A stretch of DNA of 64,000 bases from Triticum aestivum (GCF_018294505.1 NC_057809.1:139722979-139786978), one strand, 5' to 3'. Positions 1-10,526 are shown, counted from the first letter of the stretch. A program made the numbers and translations. Notes: generated by a model not told the origin, from the letters alone.

Positions 1-363
1 TACCCCGTAGCATGGCATCACACCACAGCTAGGTCTTTATTTGAATCATTTTTCGTAACCCATCTCGGCGTGTTTCGCGAGGCGGTTTCCTTGGCACGTC
101 TTGTCGAAGCAGAGATTGTGTCCCCTTATTATGGGATTCCCATCAATACGGGCGTGGGTAACCCAACCGCGCCACCAATTACGACGCTTGGGGGATAAGC
201 AAGTTTTACCAGGTTGGTGGGGGCGCATAGTTTCGTCCGCCCTTATAAAGGGATAAGGTTTCACCTTTTTCTACCCATGCCTTCTTCCTCCTTGCTCATC
301 CATTCTCGCGCGCTCGAGCTCCAACGCCCAAGTCCACATCCTTCTCCCCAACTCTCTCCAAAC
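1..363. other. Leader of the antisense gene, internal to element B
   Basis: Internal sequence of element B upstream of the antisense gene. I see no LTR end, PPT or convincing ORF here, so B's 3' LTR must lie further left, outside the window. Any promoter for the plus-strand gene at 364 would sit in or before this stretch; 'tataaaggg' at about 244 is a weak TATA-like candidate only. Confidence 0.4.
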
Positions 364-3362
364 ATGTCCGGAGCGGGAGGCAAGTGGATGGCCTCCTCCG
401 TCATGGAGGGGCACATCAAAAAGCTACATGGAGCCAGATACTTAGCCGTGGATATCGCGCACTGGCTGCCAGCCGCGGGGCAGGTCGTCCCTACCCCAGA
501 ACCTCACGAAAGGGTGGTTTTCCTCCCCCACTTCGTCCGTGGACTGGGGTCTCCCCTCCATCCATTCGTCGCTGCCTCATGTTCTATTATGGGCTGGAAT
601 TTCATGATCTGGCCCCGAATTTCATCCTCAACATCTCGGCATTCATCGTCGTGTGCGAGGCTTTCCTCCGCATCCGGCCCCACTTCGGCCTGTGGCTGAA
701 GACCTTCAATATCAAGCCGAAGGTGGTGGGTGGCCAACAAGCGGAATGCGGCGGAGCCATAGTGGGCAAAATGCCCAACATTATATGGCTCGAGGGCTTC
801 TTCGTGGAGACCATAAAGGGGTGGCAATCGGGGTGGTTCTACATCACCGAGCCGCGCGACACCAACTGGGAGGCGGCCCCCGAGTTTCGATCCGGAATCC
901 CCACGCGGCTCACTTCCTGGAAGCAGAAGGGCCTGTCCTGGGGTTCATCGGTGGAGCTGGACGGACTCCAGAAGTGTATCTGGAACATGATAAGAAAGAA
1001 ACTTAAGCTTGTCATCATAGTCCAGGTCATGCTCTTCTGCCGGATCCTCCCGTGTCAACAACGGGATTTCAACTTATGGGAGTTCGACCCGGCCTAGCAC
1101 CAGACTCTACACGAGCTCTTCGATACAATGCATAAGGACGTCTGGAGGGTGATGTTCAAGGGCGCCGAGGTCCCTCCTTCGCTTACCGAGGACCGCAGAC
1201 TAAGCATGAAGCGCTCTGCGAATTCGGTAAGTTCTGTACATCTGGTAGGATATTTCCCATAGCTTAACCATGTGCGGGGTCTGAGCTCCCATGCCTTTGA
1301 CAGGACTGGGTGGAGACATCGGAGCAGATTAACTGCCCGGCCCCTCTTGCTCGAAGACCCTGCGGACGCTCTCCTGACGGAGATGCGGACTCCGGCTCCT
1401 TATGAGGTGCCGGAGAAGACCAAGAAGAAGGCCAAGGGAACCCGAAAGAGTTCCCGGCGCCAGGTGATATCGGACTCATCGTCCGATAATACCGAGACGC
1501 ATTCCTCCTATGAAAACAAGGAGAAGGAAGATGAAGACTCTCCCCCTCCAGCCGGGGGAGACAAGAAAAGGAAGGCCACCCCAACCGGGGAGGCCGAAGG
1601 GTCCAAGAAGGGAAGGACTCTCCTTCCGGACTGCTCCACCACCACCGCCGACGGTGAAGACGAGTGGCTACTCAGGGCCAAGCCCCTGGCGAAGTCGTAA
1701 GTATCCAGATACCAGAGTAACTCATAGCATACCTTTGTCGCACTGCTTCTCCTAACATCGAATATGATTATGCAGTCCGCCCCAAGCCCGTATCGACGTA
1801 TCATCGTCGGATGGTTCCTTGGACTCGTCGGACATGAATAGTGATACACTTCCAACCACCTCCTCCCCTTGCCCTACAGACAATGCCGAGGTATTGTCTC
1901 AAGGAGCACCGAGCCGGGGGGAGATAGTCCCGGAGGTGCCTCAAGGCGACCTTCCGGACTCCAGGAGCAAAGGGAGCAAGGCTCCCGGGGGCTCCAAGTT
2001 CGGCTCTCAGCCGAACACCGCGCCGAAACCTCCAGTGGTTTCGGACTCGGGCAGGCAGCCCCCTTCCAAAAGGGGCAAGCCGCCCGTGCCGGTGACCTCT
2101 GTCCATCCAGAGGCACCGGACAACCTACTGGGAGCGCTTCGCGGCGCTTCCATCGACGAAGAGCACCGCACTATTATGAGTGCGGTGATCAAGGTTTAGT
2201 CCGCCAAGAGCGGACTGACTGAAGCCTATGCCAGCCTTCTAACAGGCTTTTAGGTAAGTATTTAAAATATAGGAAAAATATTACCGCATAGACAGTAGCC
2301 CCTGATGCTCTGTTTGGTGTTCACAAAGAAAAGCCGAATAGAGGATCAAATAATATCTGCAGGAGTCTAATATAAGTATGTCTGTATGCGTATGCAGGCT
2401 TCGCTGCTGACCTCTGCCGCACTGACTGCGAAGGTCGCCGCACTGAAGCAGGACCTCGAGGGGTCCGAGAAAGAGCTCGGCCTTGCCAAGAGGCAGCTCG
2501 AGGAGAACAAAGGTAAGTAATACCTTGTCTATATATAAAAGAAAATGTGGTTGCGAAATGACAAGATCATCATGAATGTGCCAAGGGCCACGACCGAAGT
2601 GGCGACCCTGAAGCAAGCACCGTCCGAGGCCGAAAACAAAGCGGCCAAGGAGCGCACCGAGCGAGAAAAGCAAGAGGCATGGGTGGGCGAGGTGCAGCAA
2701 GAGCTCCAGGCTCTCATGAAGAAGCACGAGGCTTGGAGATTGACTCGAAGACGCGAGAGTCCGAGCTTGCCGCAGCCCTTGAGAGCACAAAGAATGCCAA
2801 GGCTGGAGCCCAAAAGGCCCTCCAGGAGATCGAGGCGATGAGGAAGATAGCGGCGGGTGAGGTATTCAATATGCAAAGCAAGCATCTAAAAGTAAATTAG
2901 TTGTTACTTACCCGAGTCCGGAGCTCTGCAGGAGCATTCGCAGATTTGCCCCGCAGCGTGTCCGATGCCACGAAATATTACCAGGCCGAGGAGAGAAGCT
3001 CGACGGAGAAGTTGTTATGGTCTCAGTATACTGGGACCGCACACCCGATGCCTATGAGCGACCAGCTAAAGCAACTAGTCGAGTTGCACAAGGCGGCCGA
3101 ACAGGCCATGAAGGGCTTTATAGTCCGGATGTGGCCTGGCAACTCCCTTCCCAATAGCTACTTCGGCCTGGTGAGGCGGCTTGTGGATGCCTGCCCATGG
3201 CTGGAAGTCATCAAGCGGTCTGTCTATATCAAAGGTGCCCGCCGGGCTTTTGCCCGTGCAAAGGTGCACTGGGCCAAGATGGACGCCGAGAAGCTGGTGA
3301 AGGAGGGACCGCCGCAGGGCAAGGAGCATCGCCACCCCGAGATGTATTATGAGGGGTCCTGA
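364..3362 (+). pseudogene. Antisense spliced gene of element B, putative gypsy-type transposon domain protein
   Basis: The reading frame is opposite to B's gag-protease. The first exon encodes the domain known as 'putative gypsy type transposon' (Pfam PF04195, recalled, not searched): motifs PLHPF, FYYGLEFHDLAP, CEAFLRI and PHFGLW are visible around 540-700. GT-AG introns can be read at 1227-1303, 1697-1775, 2254-2397 and from 2513; a final acceptor at 2930-2931 leads to the last exon, 2932-3362. Exon 2 is acidic/basic and Ser-rich (nuclear-protein-like). Exons 4-5 are rich in Glu, Lys, Ala and Gln and should form a coiled coil. The copy is broken by a frameshift near 565, an amber stop at 1095-1097 and a stop at 2197-2199. 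The start at 364 is the first ATG giving the conserved N-terminus. Function is unknown; it is a known feature of Tat elements in plants. Element A carries the same gene at 46919-49571. Confidence 0.75.
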
Positions 3363-4149
3363 AGGGTGCCCGTCTTGTGGCGGATGAGTGTGCGAAGGAT
3401 GTAATTTTTGAATGAACATGCTCGTGTGATCCTGTATTATGAAAACTTGTTCATATGCGCTATGCAACGCTTGTTCGAATTTAAAATATTACCTTCTGTG
3501 CGGTTGTTTATCAAATCTGAGAGATGGCCAGTCGTCGGCTTCTTCCCCCATGCCACGAGTGCTGGGGTGTCCGGGATAAATCCGAGCACTCTTTTCCCCA
3601 TTGTTGGGTCCTTCGAGGGAGGTGCTCAGCACAACGAACAAGGCAATCAGACTATAATGCTTTATCACTCTCACTTAGCCATAGAAGTCTACAATTTTAA
3701 ATTTTGGCGAAGCCCCTAGTATTCGGAAGGCCGAATTCGGGGCGCTATACACGCCTTAAGCCGGACAAAGCCGACTCCTCGCTCTAAGCGGCATAAGTCT
3801 TTAGGGACTCGAGACCTCTCGAACAGTGACCAGCTCTCGCCTTATCATGACAGTCAGTTTTAGCTTTCTCTACTGAGGTACTTAGCCCAGATGAATCGGG
3901 GCACAATCGTAGTAGTTCTCCAGTGCTACCTTAGCCGATATAGCGGAACGTAAGGTACCAAAACATGGGACCCGGGCAAACCCAACTATTGACCCAAGAC
4001 ATGATCCAGAGCTGATGCATATAATGCTATAAGTTCCGGGTGCCGCACTGTCGAAAGTATTCGGACTTCTCACGCCGTATTATGGGGTATGCTTAAGCCC
4101 CTGGCGTATTGACCGTACCAGAGTGTACGGGTGCTGAATGTCATGAATG

Positions 4150-4189
<40 letters not shown>

Positions 4190-4645
4190 AAGAATAGAGA
4201 ATGCGATAATAGTCTAGTGCTATGCATTGTTTATTCAAAAAGGTGCGTCGGAGCAGAATGATACAAGTAGTGCGATAAGCAAAAAGTAGGACTATTTGAC
4301 ATGTCCCCTCCAAGGGAAAGCTCAGGAATGGTATTTAAAGCAGGTATTTCACTCATTATCAGGGACCACCTGGGAGTTCCGTGGTGCGACGTAGCTTTCT
4401 GCCTCCTTGGTTGTTGCATCGTGTGTCTGGCAACCGTACTGCCGGACAGGGCTTCCAGAGATTAAAGTCCCGAAAGAGAGAAAAATAACAAAGCGGGAAG
4501 CCCCTAGTGCGGTTGAGCTGCGTCTTGGGGTGTGCCGTAGTCGTGCCCCCCTCCCCACCTGTGCCCATGGTATTTTCAATGCGTAATTATGTACACGTGG
4601 CACGGATTTCGCCGTTTGGTTGGGACTGGGGTGGGGGCCGCATTG
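3363..4645. other. Non-coding internal sequence of element B where RT, RNase H and integrase would be expected
   Basis: About 1.3 kb between the end of the antisense gene and the protease ORF. Neither strand shows RT (YVDD-type), RNase H or integrase (HHCC or DDE) motifs, only short unsupported ORFs. It contains an (AT)n microsatellite at 4153-4187. In element A the equivalent interval (protease end to antisense gene end) is over 3.5 kb and holds RT to integrase, so B lacks that block. Confidence 0.6.
4153..4187. repeat. (AT)n microsatellite
   Basis: About 17 uninterrupted AT dinucleotides in the non-coding part of element B, in an interval away from both genes. It would be a length-variable marker; no other function is suggested. 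Confidence 0.95.
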
Positions 4646-5776
4646 CTATGCGAGCTCGGAACGTGCCAGGCGGTCTTGTTGCCGATTACTCCGGGCGCGC
4701 TTGAAGGTGTCCTGGTCCTTAATAGCCGAACTGGTGGATTGCCTTAAGAGGCTGCTTTGCGCTTCTGCTGCGAGGGCCGCAGTGTGCTCCTCCGTGCCGA
4801 GAGAGCGCTCTGTGTTTCCATTGACTGTGATGACCCCCCAAGGTCCTGGCATCTTGAGCTTGAGGTATGCATAATGCGGTACCGCATTGAATCTCGCTAA
4901 TGCGGTTCGCCCGAGCAGTGCATGATAGCCACTGCAGAACGGGACTATATCGAAGATGAACTCCTCACTTCGGAAGTTAAACGGGGATCCGAAGACCACT
5001 TCCAGTGTGAATGAGCATGTGCAATGGGACTCTACACCTGGTATGACGCCTTTGAAGGTCGTTTTTGTGGGTTTGATCCTTGAGAGGTCTATACCCATTT
5101 TGCGCACTGTGTCCTGATAAAGCAGGTTCAGGCTGCTATCGCCGTCCATAAGGACTCGAGTGAGGTGAAATCCGTCGATGATTGGGTCTAGGACCAGTGC
5201 GGCGAATCCGCCATGACGGATACTAGTGGGGTGGTCCCTGCGATCGAAGGTGATCAGACAGGAGGACGATGGGTTGAACTTTGGGGCGACTGGCTCCAAC
5301 GCATATACGTCCCTTAGCGCACGCTTCCGCTCTCTCTTGGGGATGTGGGTTGCGTATATCATGTTCACCGTCCGCACTTGTGGGGGGAACCTCTTCTGTC
5401 CTCTGGTGTTCGGCGGCTGGGGCTCCTCTTCGTCATCGCTATGTAACCCCTTATCTTTGTTTTCGGCACTTAACTTGCCGGCCTGCTTGAACACCCAACA
5501 ATCCCTGTTGGTGTGGTTGGCTGGCTTGTCGGGGGTGTCGTGTATTTGACACGAGCGATCGAGTATACGGTCCAAACTGGATGGGCCCGGAGTGCTTCTT
5601 TTGAATGGCTTTTTCCGCTGACTGGGTTTAGAGCCTTTGAATCCGGCATTGACTGTCGTATCCTCAGTATTGTCGCTGTTGATGCGGCACTTGTTTTTGT
5701 TGCGACGTGACTTGCCATTGCTATCCTTGGTATCCGGAGTACCATGGTTCTTTGATATGTTATTGCTGCGAGCCAG
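4646..5776 (-). CDS. Element B gag C-terminus and aspartic protease
   Basis: This continues the gag frame of 5777-6195 in phase after a single amber codon (5777-5779). The first part is a Lys/Arg/Ser-rich tail typical of a nucleocapsid. The second part is a retropepsin-like domain: VLMDGDS at the active-site position, then SGYHALLGR and the PHYAYLKLKMPGP motif shared with element A. Element A has DGGS at the active site, the usual form in this lineage, so B carries a Gly-to-Asp change next to the catalytic Asp. The frame ends in a stop at 4646 with no RT following, whereas A's frame runs from protease into RT. In an active element this enzyme would cut the gag(-pol) polyprotein inside the virus-like particle. 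Probably inactive because of the amber codon and active-site change. Confidence 0.75.
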   Translation of the reverse strand: MARSNNISKNHGTPDTKDSNGKSRRNKNKCRINSDNTEDTTVNAGFKGSKPSQRKKPFKRSTPGPSSLDRILDRSCQIHDTPDKPANHTNRDCWVFKQAGKLSAENKDKGLHSDDEEEPQPPNTRGQKRFPPQVRTVNMIYATHIPKRERKRALRDVYALEPVAPKFNPSSSCLITFDRRDHPTSIRHGGFAALVLDPIIDGFHLTRVLMDGDSSLNLLYQDTVRKMGIDLSRIKPTKTTFKGVIPGVESHCTCSFTLEVVFGSPFNFRSEEFIFDIVPFCSGYHALLGRTALARFNAVPHYAYLKLKMPGPWGVITVNGNTERSLGTEEHTAALAAEAQSSLLRQSTSSAIKDQDTFKRARSNRQQDRLARSELA

Positions 5777-6195
5777 CTAGCTGTCCTCTCCCGCACAAAA
5801 GCGGGTCATGAGTGTCGTGAGGGTTGCCATAGATTTCAGCTTTTCCTGGCCAAGGTGTCGGGCGAGCCACTCGTCGCGGATGTTGTGCTTAAAAGCTGCT
5901 AGGGCCTCTGCATCCGAATAGTCGGCGATTTGATTTTTCTTTGTCAGGAACCGTGTCCAAAATTGCCTGGCCGATTCCTCTGGCTGCTGAATTATGTGGC
6001 TCAAGTCATCGGCATCTGGTCGTCGCACATAAGTGCCCTGGAAGTTGTCGAGGAATGCGGCTTCCAGATCTTCCCAACAACCAATGGATTCTGCTGGCAG
6101 GCTGTTGAGCCAATGCCGAGCTGGTCTTTTGAGTTTGAGTGGGAGGTATTTGATGGCGTGTAGATCGTCACCGCGGGCCATGTGGATGTGTAGGA
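5777..6195 (-). CDS. Element B gag, capsid domain (C-terminal part of the gag split by element C)
   Basis: The translation shows the Retrotrans_gag pattern: ARHWLNSLPAESI, WEDLEAAFLDNFQGTY, ESARQFWTRFL and LAAFKHNIRDEWL, matching the capsid-like domain of Gypsy gag proteins (Pfam PF03732, recalled). The open frame runs straight into the TSD of element C at 6196-6200 and resumes on the other side of C at 16265, so the gag was continuous before C inserted. A single amber codon at 5777-5779 separates it from the nucleocapsid/protease part. The structural role would be to assemble virus-like particles around the element RNA. Confidence 0.8.
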
Positions 6196-6200
6196 GGAAG
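6196..6200. repeat. TSD GGAAG, left copy, of element C
   Basis: GGAAG immediately left of the TGTAGGATCG LTR end; the identical pentamer follows the other LTR at 16260-16264. A 5-bp duplication is normal for LTR retrotransposon integrase and proves insertion of C into the gag of B. Confidence 0.95.
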
Positions 6201-6494
6201 TGTAGGATCGAAAGTATGTCTAGAGGGGGGTGATAAGACTACTTGACCGAATAAAAACTTAACCTTTTCCCAATTTTAGTTCTTGGCAGATTTTAGCTAT
6301 TGTAGGACAAGTCAAGCAATCATCACACAATTCAAGCAAGCATGCAAAGAGTATATTGGCAGCGGAAAGTAAAGCATGCAACTTGCAAGAATGTAAAGGG
6401 AAGGGTTTGGAGAATTCAAACGCAATTGGAGACACGGATGTTTTTCCCGTGGTTCGGATAGGTGGTGCTATCCTACATCCACGTTGATGGAGAC

Positions 6495-6640
6495 TTCAAC
6501 CCACGAAGGGTAACGGTTGCGCGAGTCCACGGAGGGCTCCACCCACGAAGGGTAATGGTTGCGCGAGTCCACGGAGGGCTCCACCCACGAAGGGTCCACG
6601 AAGAAGCAACCACCCACGAAGGGTCCACGAAGAAGCAACC
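6495..6640. repeat. ACCCACGAAGGGT short repeats in the R/U5 part of element C LTR
   Basis: The word 'cccacgaagggt' recurs five times in about 150 bp, with repeated flanks 'gcgcgagtccacggagggct' and 'ccacgaagaagcaacc'. The same block is in the other LTR at about 14820-14965. Being downstream of the LTR TATA box in element orientation, it would be transcribed. Confidence 0.85.
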
Positions 6641-7133
6641 TTGTCTATCCCACCATGGCCATCGCCCACGAAGGACTTGCCTCACTAGCGGTAGATCTTC
6701 ACGAAGTAGGCGATCTCCTTGCCCTTACAAACTCCTTGGTTCAACTCCACAATCTTGTCGGAGGCTCCCAAGTAACACCTAGCCAATCTAGGAGACACCA
6801 CTCTCCAAGAAGTAACAAATGGTGTGTAGGTAATGAACTCCTTGCTCTTGTGCTTCAAATGATAGTCTCCCCAACACTCAACTCTCTCTCATAGGATTTG
6901 GATTTTGTGGAAAGAAGATTTGAGTGGAAAGCAACTTGGGGAAGGCTAGAGATCAAGATTCATATGGTAGGAATGGAATATCTTGGTCTCAACACATGAG
7001 TAGGTGGTTCTCTCTCAGAACATATGAGTTGGAATTGTGTATGTGTTCTGATGGCTCTCTCACGAATGAAGAGGAGGTGGAGGGGTATATATAGCCTCCA
7101 CACAAAATCCAACCGTTACACACAGTTTTCCAA

Positions 7134-7599
7134 TCTCGGTGGGACCGAATCAACAAACTCGGTCGGACCGAAAAGGTAAACCTAGTGACCGTTAGAGATT
7201 TTCGGTGGGACTGACATGCAACTCGGTAGGACCGATATGGTTAGGGTTTGGGCATAACGTAATCTCGGTGAGACCGATTACACAAACTCGGTGAGACTGA
7301 GTTTGGTAATAAGCTAACCAGAGAGTTGGTCAGGCAAACTCGGTGGGACCGATTTGCTCTTTCGGTGAGACTGAAAAGTTACAAAAAGGAAACAAAGAGT
7401 TTACACTGCAATCTCGGTGGGACCGATTCGCTCTTTCGGTGAGACCGAAAAGTTACGAAAGGGAAACAGAGAGTTTGCAATCCCATCTCGGTGAGACCGA
7501 GATCCCTATCGGTAGAACCGAATTGCTAGGGTTTGGCAGTGGCTTATGACAAGTGAAACTCGGTGGCGCCGGATAGAAAGAATCGGTAGGACCGAGTTT
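7134..7599. repeat. Cluster of TCGGT-N3-ACCGA palindromes in the U3 of element C 3' LTR
   Basis: By eye about 14 imperfect copies of a palindrome with arms TCGGT / ACCGA around a 3-base centre (examples at about 7136, 7157, 7263, 7340, 7412, 7484), spaced by tens of bases. The same cluster occurs at 15457-15925 in the 5' LTR. Position just upstream of the LTR TATA box suggests transcription-factor or silencing-related binding sites. Palindrome clusters in the LTRs are a described Sirevirus trait; this exact core is specific to this family. Confidence 0.85.
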
Positions 7600-7953
7600 G
7601 GCTTAGGGTTTAGGTCATATGTGGATATGGGAAAGTAGTTGAGGGTTTTGGAGCATATCACTAAGCACATGAAGCAAGAGGCTCATTAAGCAACACCTCA
7701 TCCCTCCTTGATAGTATTGGCTTTTCCTAAAGACTCAATGTGATCTTGGATCACTAAAATATAAAATGAAGAGTCTTGAGCTTTTGAGCTTGAGCCAATC
7801 CTTTGTCCTTAGCATTTTGAGGGTTCCACTTTCACATCCATGCCATGCCAATCATTGAGCTTTCCTGAAATAGTCATCTTGGAATAGCATTAGCTCAATG
7901 AGCTATATGTTGTTATGAATTACCAAAACCACCTAGGGATAGTTGCACTTTCA

Positions 7954-8480
7954 ATCTCCCCCTTTTTGGTAATTGATGACAACATATAGATCAAAGCTTC
8001 GACAAATGATAATAAGCATGAAATATATCGTCGCTTTGAGAAGTATGTGACAAGTAAGAGCTCCCCCTAAATTTGTGCATATTTAAAATTTGCTTTGGAC
8101 TGCAAATGCACAAAGAGTTAGAGTCATGGGTTACTCTTCCATGTCACATACATCTTGGTGGAGCGCTTAAAATGATAAGAATGAAATACATGCACTCATC
8201 ACCAAGAATAGTGAATGATCACATAAGATAGATAAGATGATAATATTAAGCAAACATTAAGTGTAGCTTATGATCAAACACATGATCATCAATGTCTCAC
8301 GAGCAATGACATAGTATCTCACACAAAAGCAAACAAAGTTCGAAAAACCACCAAATAAAACAAGAGAGAATAAAAACAAAGCAACACTCTCTCTCGAAGC
8401 CTATGATCTATACATTTTCTCCCCCTTTGGCAACAAGTTACCAAAAAGTTCCTAGAAAATGCATAGTGCTAAGTCGACAC
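7954..8480 (-). other. Element C PPT and 3' untranslated region
   Basis: On the minus strand, ACCAAAAAGGGGGAGAT lies directly against the LTR (7954-7970), the PPT from which plus-strand DNA synthesis starts. Similar purine-rich boxes recur inside this region: 8058-8067 (complement of AGCTCCCCCT) and 8413-8427 (complement of TTTCTCCCCCTTTGG). Repeated PPT-like boxes are a described Sirevirus feature. No ORF of note. Confidence 0.75.
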
Positions 8481-10526
8481 TCAGGCTTGATCTTCAGGTG
8501 GTGGTGGAGTCCGGAGCACTCCAAGGACGAAGCCTTCTGTAGACGTGGTCGGAGTCGAGGCTGAAGTGGACGCTGGAGCTGGTGGAACTGAGGCTGTAGC
8601 TGGTGCAGACGTGGTGGCTCTGGGGTCAGCAACTGGCACTGCAGACGACCTCGGACCTCGTGGCACTCTGGCAAAGGCATCAGTTGTAGTCTTGCCTCTC
8701 CTCTCCTGCATGTCATCCTGGAGCTGCTCCACTGCAGTCTGAATCTCTGTCACTTTGACATCCAAGTCATAGAACTTTTGTTCCATGATCCTCTCTAAGC
8801 TTGCCTGGTTCTGAGTTAGGGTGGCTAGTCCTTGCTCAATCCGCAGGGTGGATGCAATCAAGTAACCAAGCTGCTCTTGTTTGGTTTTCAGGAAATATTC
8901 AGATGCCTCCTCTTGAGTAGGCATCTTGGCAGCTTTCTCCTTCCTCGCCTTCTCCTTCTTGGCTTGTGCTTGGGCAGATGATGGCTCATTCTCAGTCATG
9001 ACCACTTGATTATCTTCAAAGTCTGGACGGATGGGCAGGTGTTCCTTGTCCAATAAGTATATGCCCGTGCCCATCTTAGAGTTGATGAGCTCCTGAATCT
9101 GTGGGGCATATCCACAGCTCCTCTTCTGGTCTGCTGCTGTCCTCTTGATTGTTTCAATCATAAGGCTCATGACTTTGAATTTCTGTGGCACGTCAAAGAT
9201 ATGAAGCAAGTTGATCGCGTGGCCCCTGATCATCTTGTGATCTCCAGACTTGGGCAATAGGGTGTGCCTAAGAATCCAGTTGATGGTTGGCAGCCCTGAC
9301 AGAAGATAGTGTACTGAGCCAAACTTGAACGTATCAAGTGCTTCATTTGGAATCTCCTTGTACATGTTTGACATTGAGTTGTGGTCCATCTTCTTCTTGG
9401 CATAAATGTCCAAGTCATCGTCATGCTCTTCTGGGGCATTAATCAGCTGAGCCCATTCAGCAACTGTAGACTGGTACCTCGTACCCTCTGACATCCATAC
9501 AATCCTGCCATCTGGATAGAAATGGGCTGTGGAGTAGAACTGCATGATGAGTTCCTCGTTCCACTTTGTGAGCTTCTGCCCAACAAAGTCCTCTACTCCA
9601 CATGCCTTGAAGCTGTCCTGCACTCCAGGGTAGTACTCTTCGTTGTCCTTGATGTATTGCCAATCAACCCATCTCATATCACAGACAATTGGCTTCTTGT
9701 CTAGCAGCACTGTCTCATAAAAGTCTTGCTGCTCCTTGGTGTGAAACCTGTAGTCAACTGCAGTCCTTCTCCTTGAAGCATACGGGTCTGCTTCTCTCCA
9801 CTTCCGGAGCCCTGAATCTCTCCTGAGTTTCATATCCTCAGCCACAGGATGAGCATCGTTGTGGTCTGGGATCTTGGGCTTGAGCTTTCTAAGAACATTC
9901 TCTTCTTCTTCTGCAGCTTCAGGCACTGGGGCCTTGTTCTTCTCAGTAGCTGGGATGCTTCTTGTGTTCCTCTTTGGCTTTGGCTTTGGAGCTGGCTTGG
10001 CCTTGGAAGCAGCTGCCCCTGTTCTTATGGCATCACCCATCAGCTTGGGTGCCTTAGGTGCTGGTGCAACTACCTCTTCTTCTTCCTCCTCATCTTCCAT
10101 GATGGAAGCCTTGCCAAGCACTCTGGCTACAGTTTTCTTCACCCTTTCTTTCCTCTTCTTGCCTTCAGCAGCAACTAGCTCTATGGTTGCAGGCTTTTCA
10201 GGAATCTGAGTTGAGGCTCTGGCCTTTGGCATAGGATGCCTACCTGCTGGCCTTTTGATTTTCAATCCTGGCTTTGTGCCTTGAGCTGAGCCATGTTCCT
10301 TCTCGAGCACTACTCTCTTTGAAGTTGCTTCCTCTTCTGCCACATAGTCCTCATCCTCTGATTCCGAGGTTCTCTTCTTCCTTTGTCTTGTGGCAGCTTT
10401 TGGCAGATTGCTAGGGGTGCTCCTGCTGCCTTCATCTGAAGAACTTGAGGGACTAGTGCCCTCACTCATCTGCACTGGCTGTTCTGACATGTTCTGGCTA
10501 TCACTTTGGTCTGACATGATGAACAA
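8481..10526 (-). CDS. Element C second ORF, 681 aa, plant-transposon-protein-like (env-like position)
   Basis: Intact ORF. Residues about 1-230 are low-complexity: Ser-rich start, then runs of Lys/Arg and Glu and Ala/Pro/Lys stretches, a likely nuclear/disordered region. Residues about 240-500 form a globular domain with motifs ELIMQFYSTAHFYPDG, VAEWAQLINAPEEHDDD and SVHYLLSGLPTINWILRHTL, resembling the 'putative plant transposon protein' domain (Pfam PF20167, recalled, not searched). Residues about 520-620 are Lys/Glu/Gln-rich with a heptad-like pattern (coiled coil), followed by a Pro/Ala/Ser/Thr tail. Downstream of gag, in the place of the 'envelope-like' ORF of Sireviruses, but I see no signal peptide or membrane segment. 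It lies downstream of its own promoter-like block (10640-11400). Function unknown. Confidence 0.75.
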   Translation of the reverse strand: MFIMSDQSDSQNMSEQPVQMSEGTSPSSSSDEGSRSTPSNLPKAATRQRKKRTSESEDEDYVAEEEATSKRVVLEKEHGSAQGTKPGLKIKRPAGRHPMPKARASTQIPEKPATIELVAAEGKKRKERVKKTVARVLGKASIMEDEEEEEEVVAPAPKAPKLMGDAIRTGAAASKAKPAPKPKPKRNTRSIPATEKNKAPVPEAAEEEENVLRKLKPKIPDHNDAHPVAEDMKLRRDSGLRKWREADPYASRRRTAVDYRFHTKEQQDFYETVLLDKKPIVCDMRWVDWQYIKDNEEYYPGVQDSFKACGVEDFVGQKLTKWNEELIMQFYSTAHFYPDGRIVWMSEGTRYQSTVAEWAQLINAPEEHDDDLDIYAKKKMDHNSMSNMYKEIPNEALDTFKFGSVHYLLSGLPTINWILRHTLLPKSGDHKMIRGHAINLLHIFDVPQKFKVMSLMIETIKRTAADQKRSCGYAPQIQELINSKMGTGIYLLDKEHLPIRPDFEDNQVVMTENEPSSAQAQAKKEKARKEKAAKMPTQEEASEYFLKTKQEQLGYLIASTLRIEQGLATLTQNQASLERIMEQKFYDLDVKVTEIQTAVEQLQDDMQERRGKTTTDAFARVPRGPRSSAVPVADPRATTSAPATASVPPAPASTSASTPTTSTEGFVLGVLRTPPPPEDQA

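Larger units (their letters stand above)
6201..7953 (-). repeat. 3' LTR of element C
   Basis: 1753 bp, ends TG...CA. It aligns end to end with 14523-16259. It contains the TATA motif TATATATA at 7086-7093 (used leftward) and upstream of it, in U3, a dense cluster of TCGGT-N3-ACCGA palindromes (7134-7599). A minisatellite-like stretch at about 6495-6640 repeats 'acccacgaagggt' with short spacers. ORFs of about 100 codons inside it arise from that repeat and are not genes. Confidence 0.92.

Noticed and set aside
1264..2222. Several ORFs on both strands here as independent genes
   Set aside because: They overlap exons 2 and 3 of the antisense gene of B; the exon model with GT-AG borders explains the coding signal better.
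6462..6894. ORFs of 106-111 codons in both LTRs of element C
   Set aside because: Produced by the ACCCACGAAGGGT short repeats; identical in both LTRs and without recognisable protein features.
7134..7599. CRISPR-like array
   Set aside because: Short palindromic units with irregular spacing inside a eukaryotic LTR; no uniform repeat-spacer structure and no cas genes.
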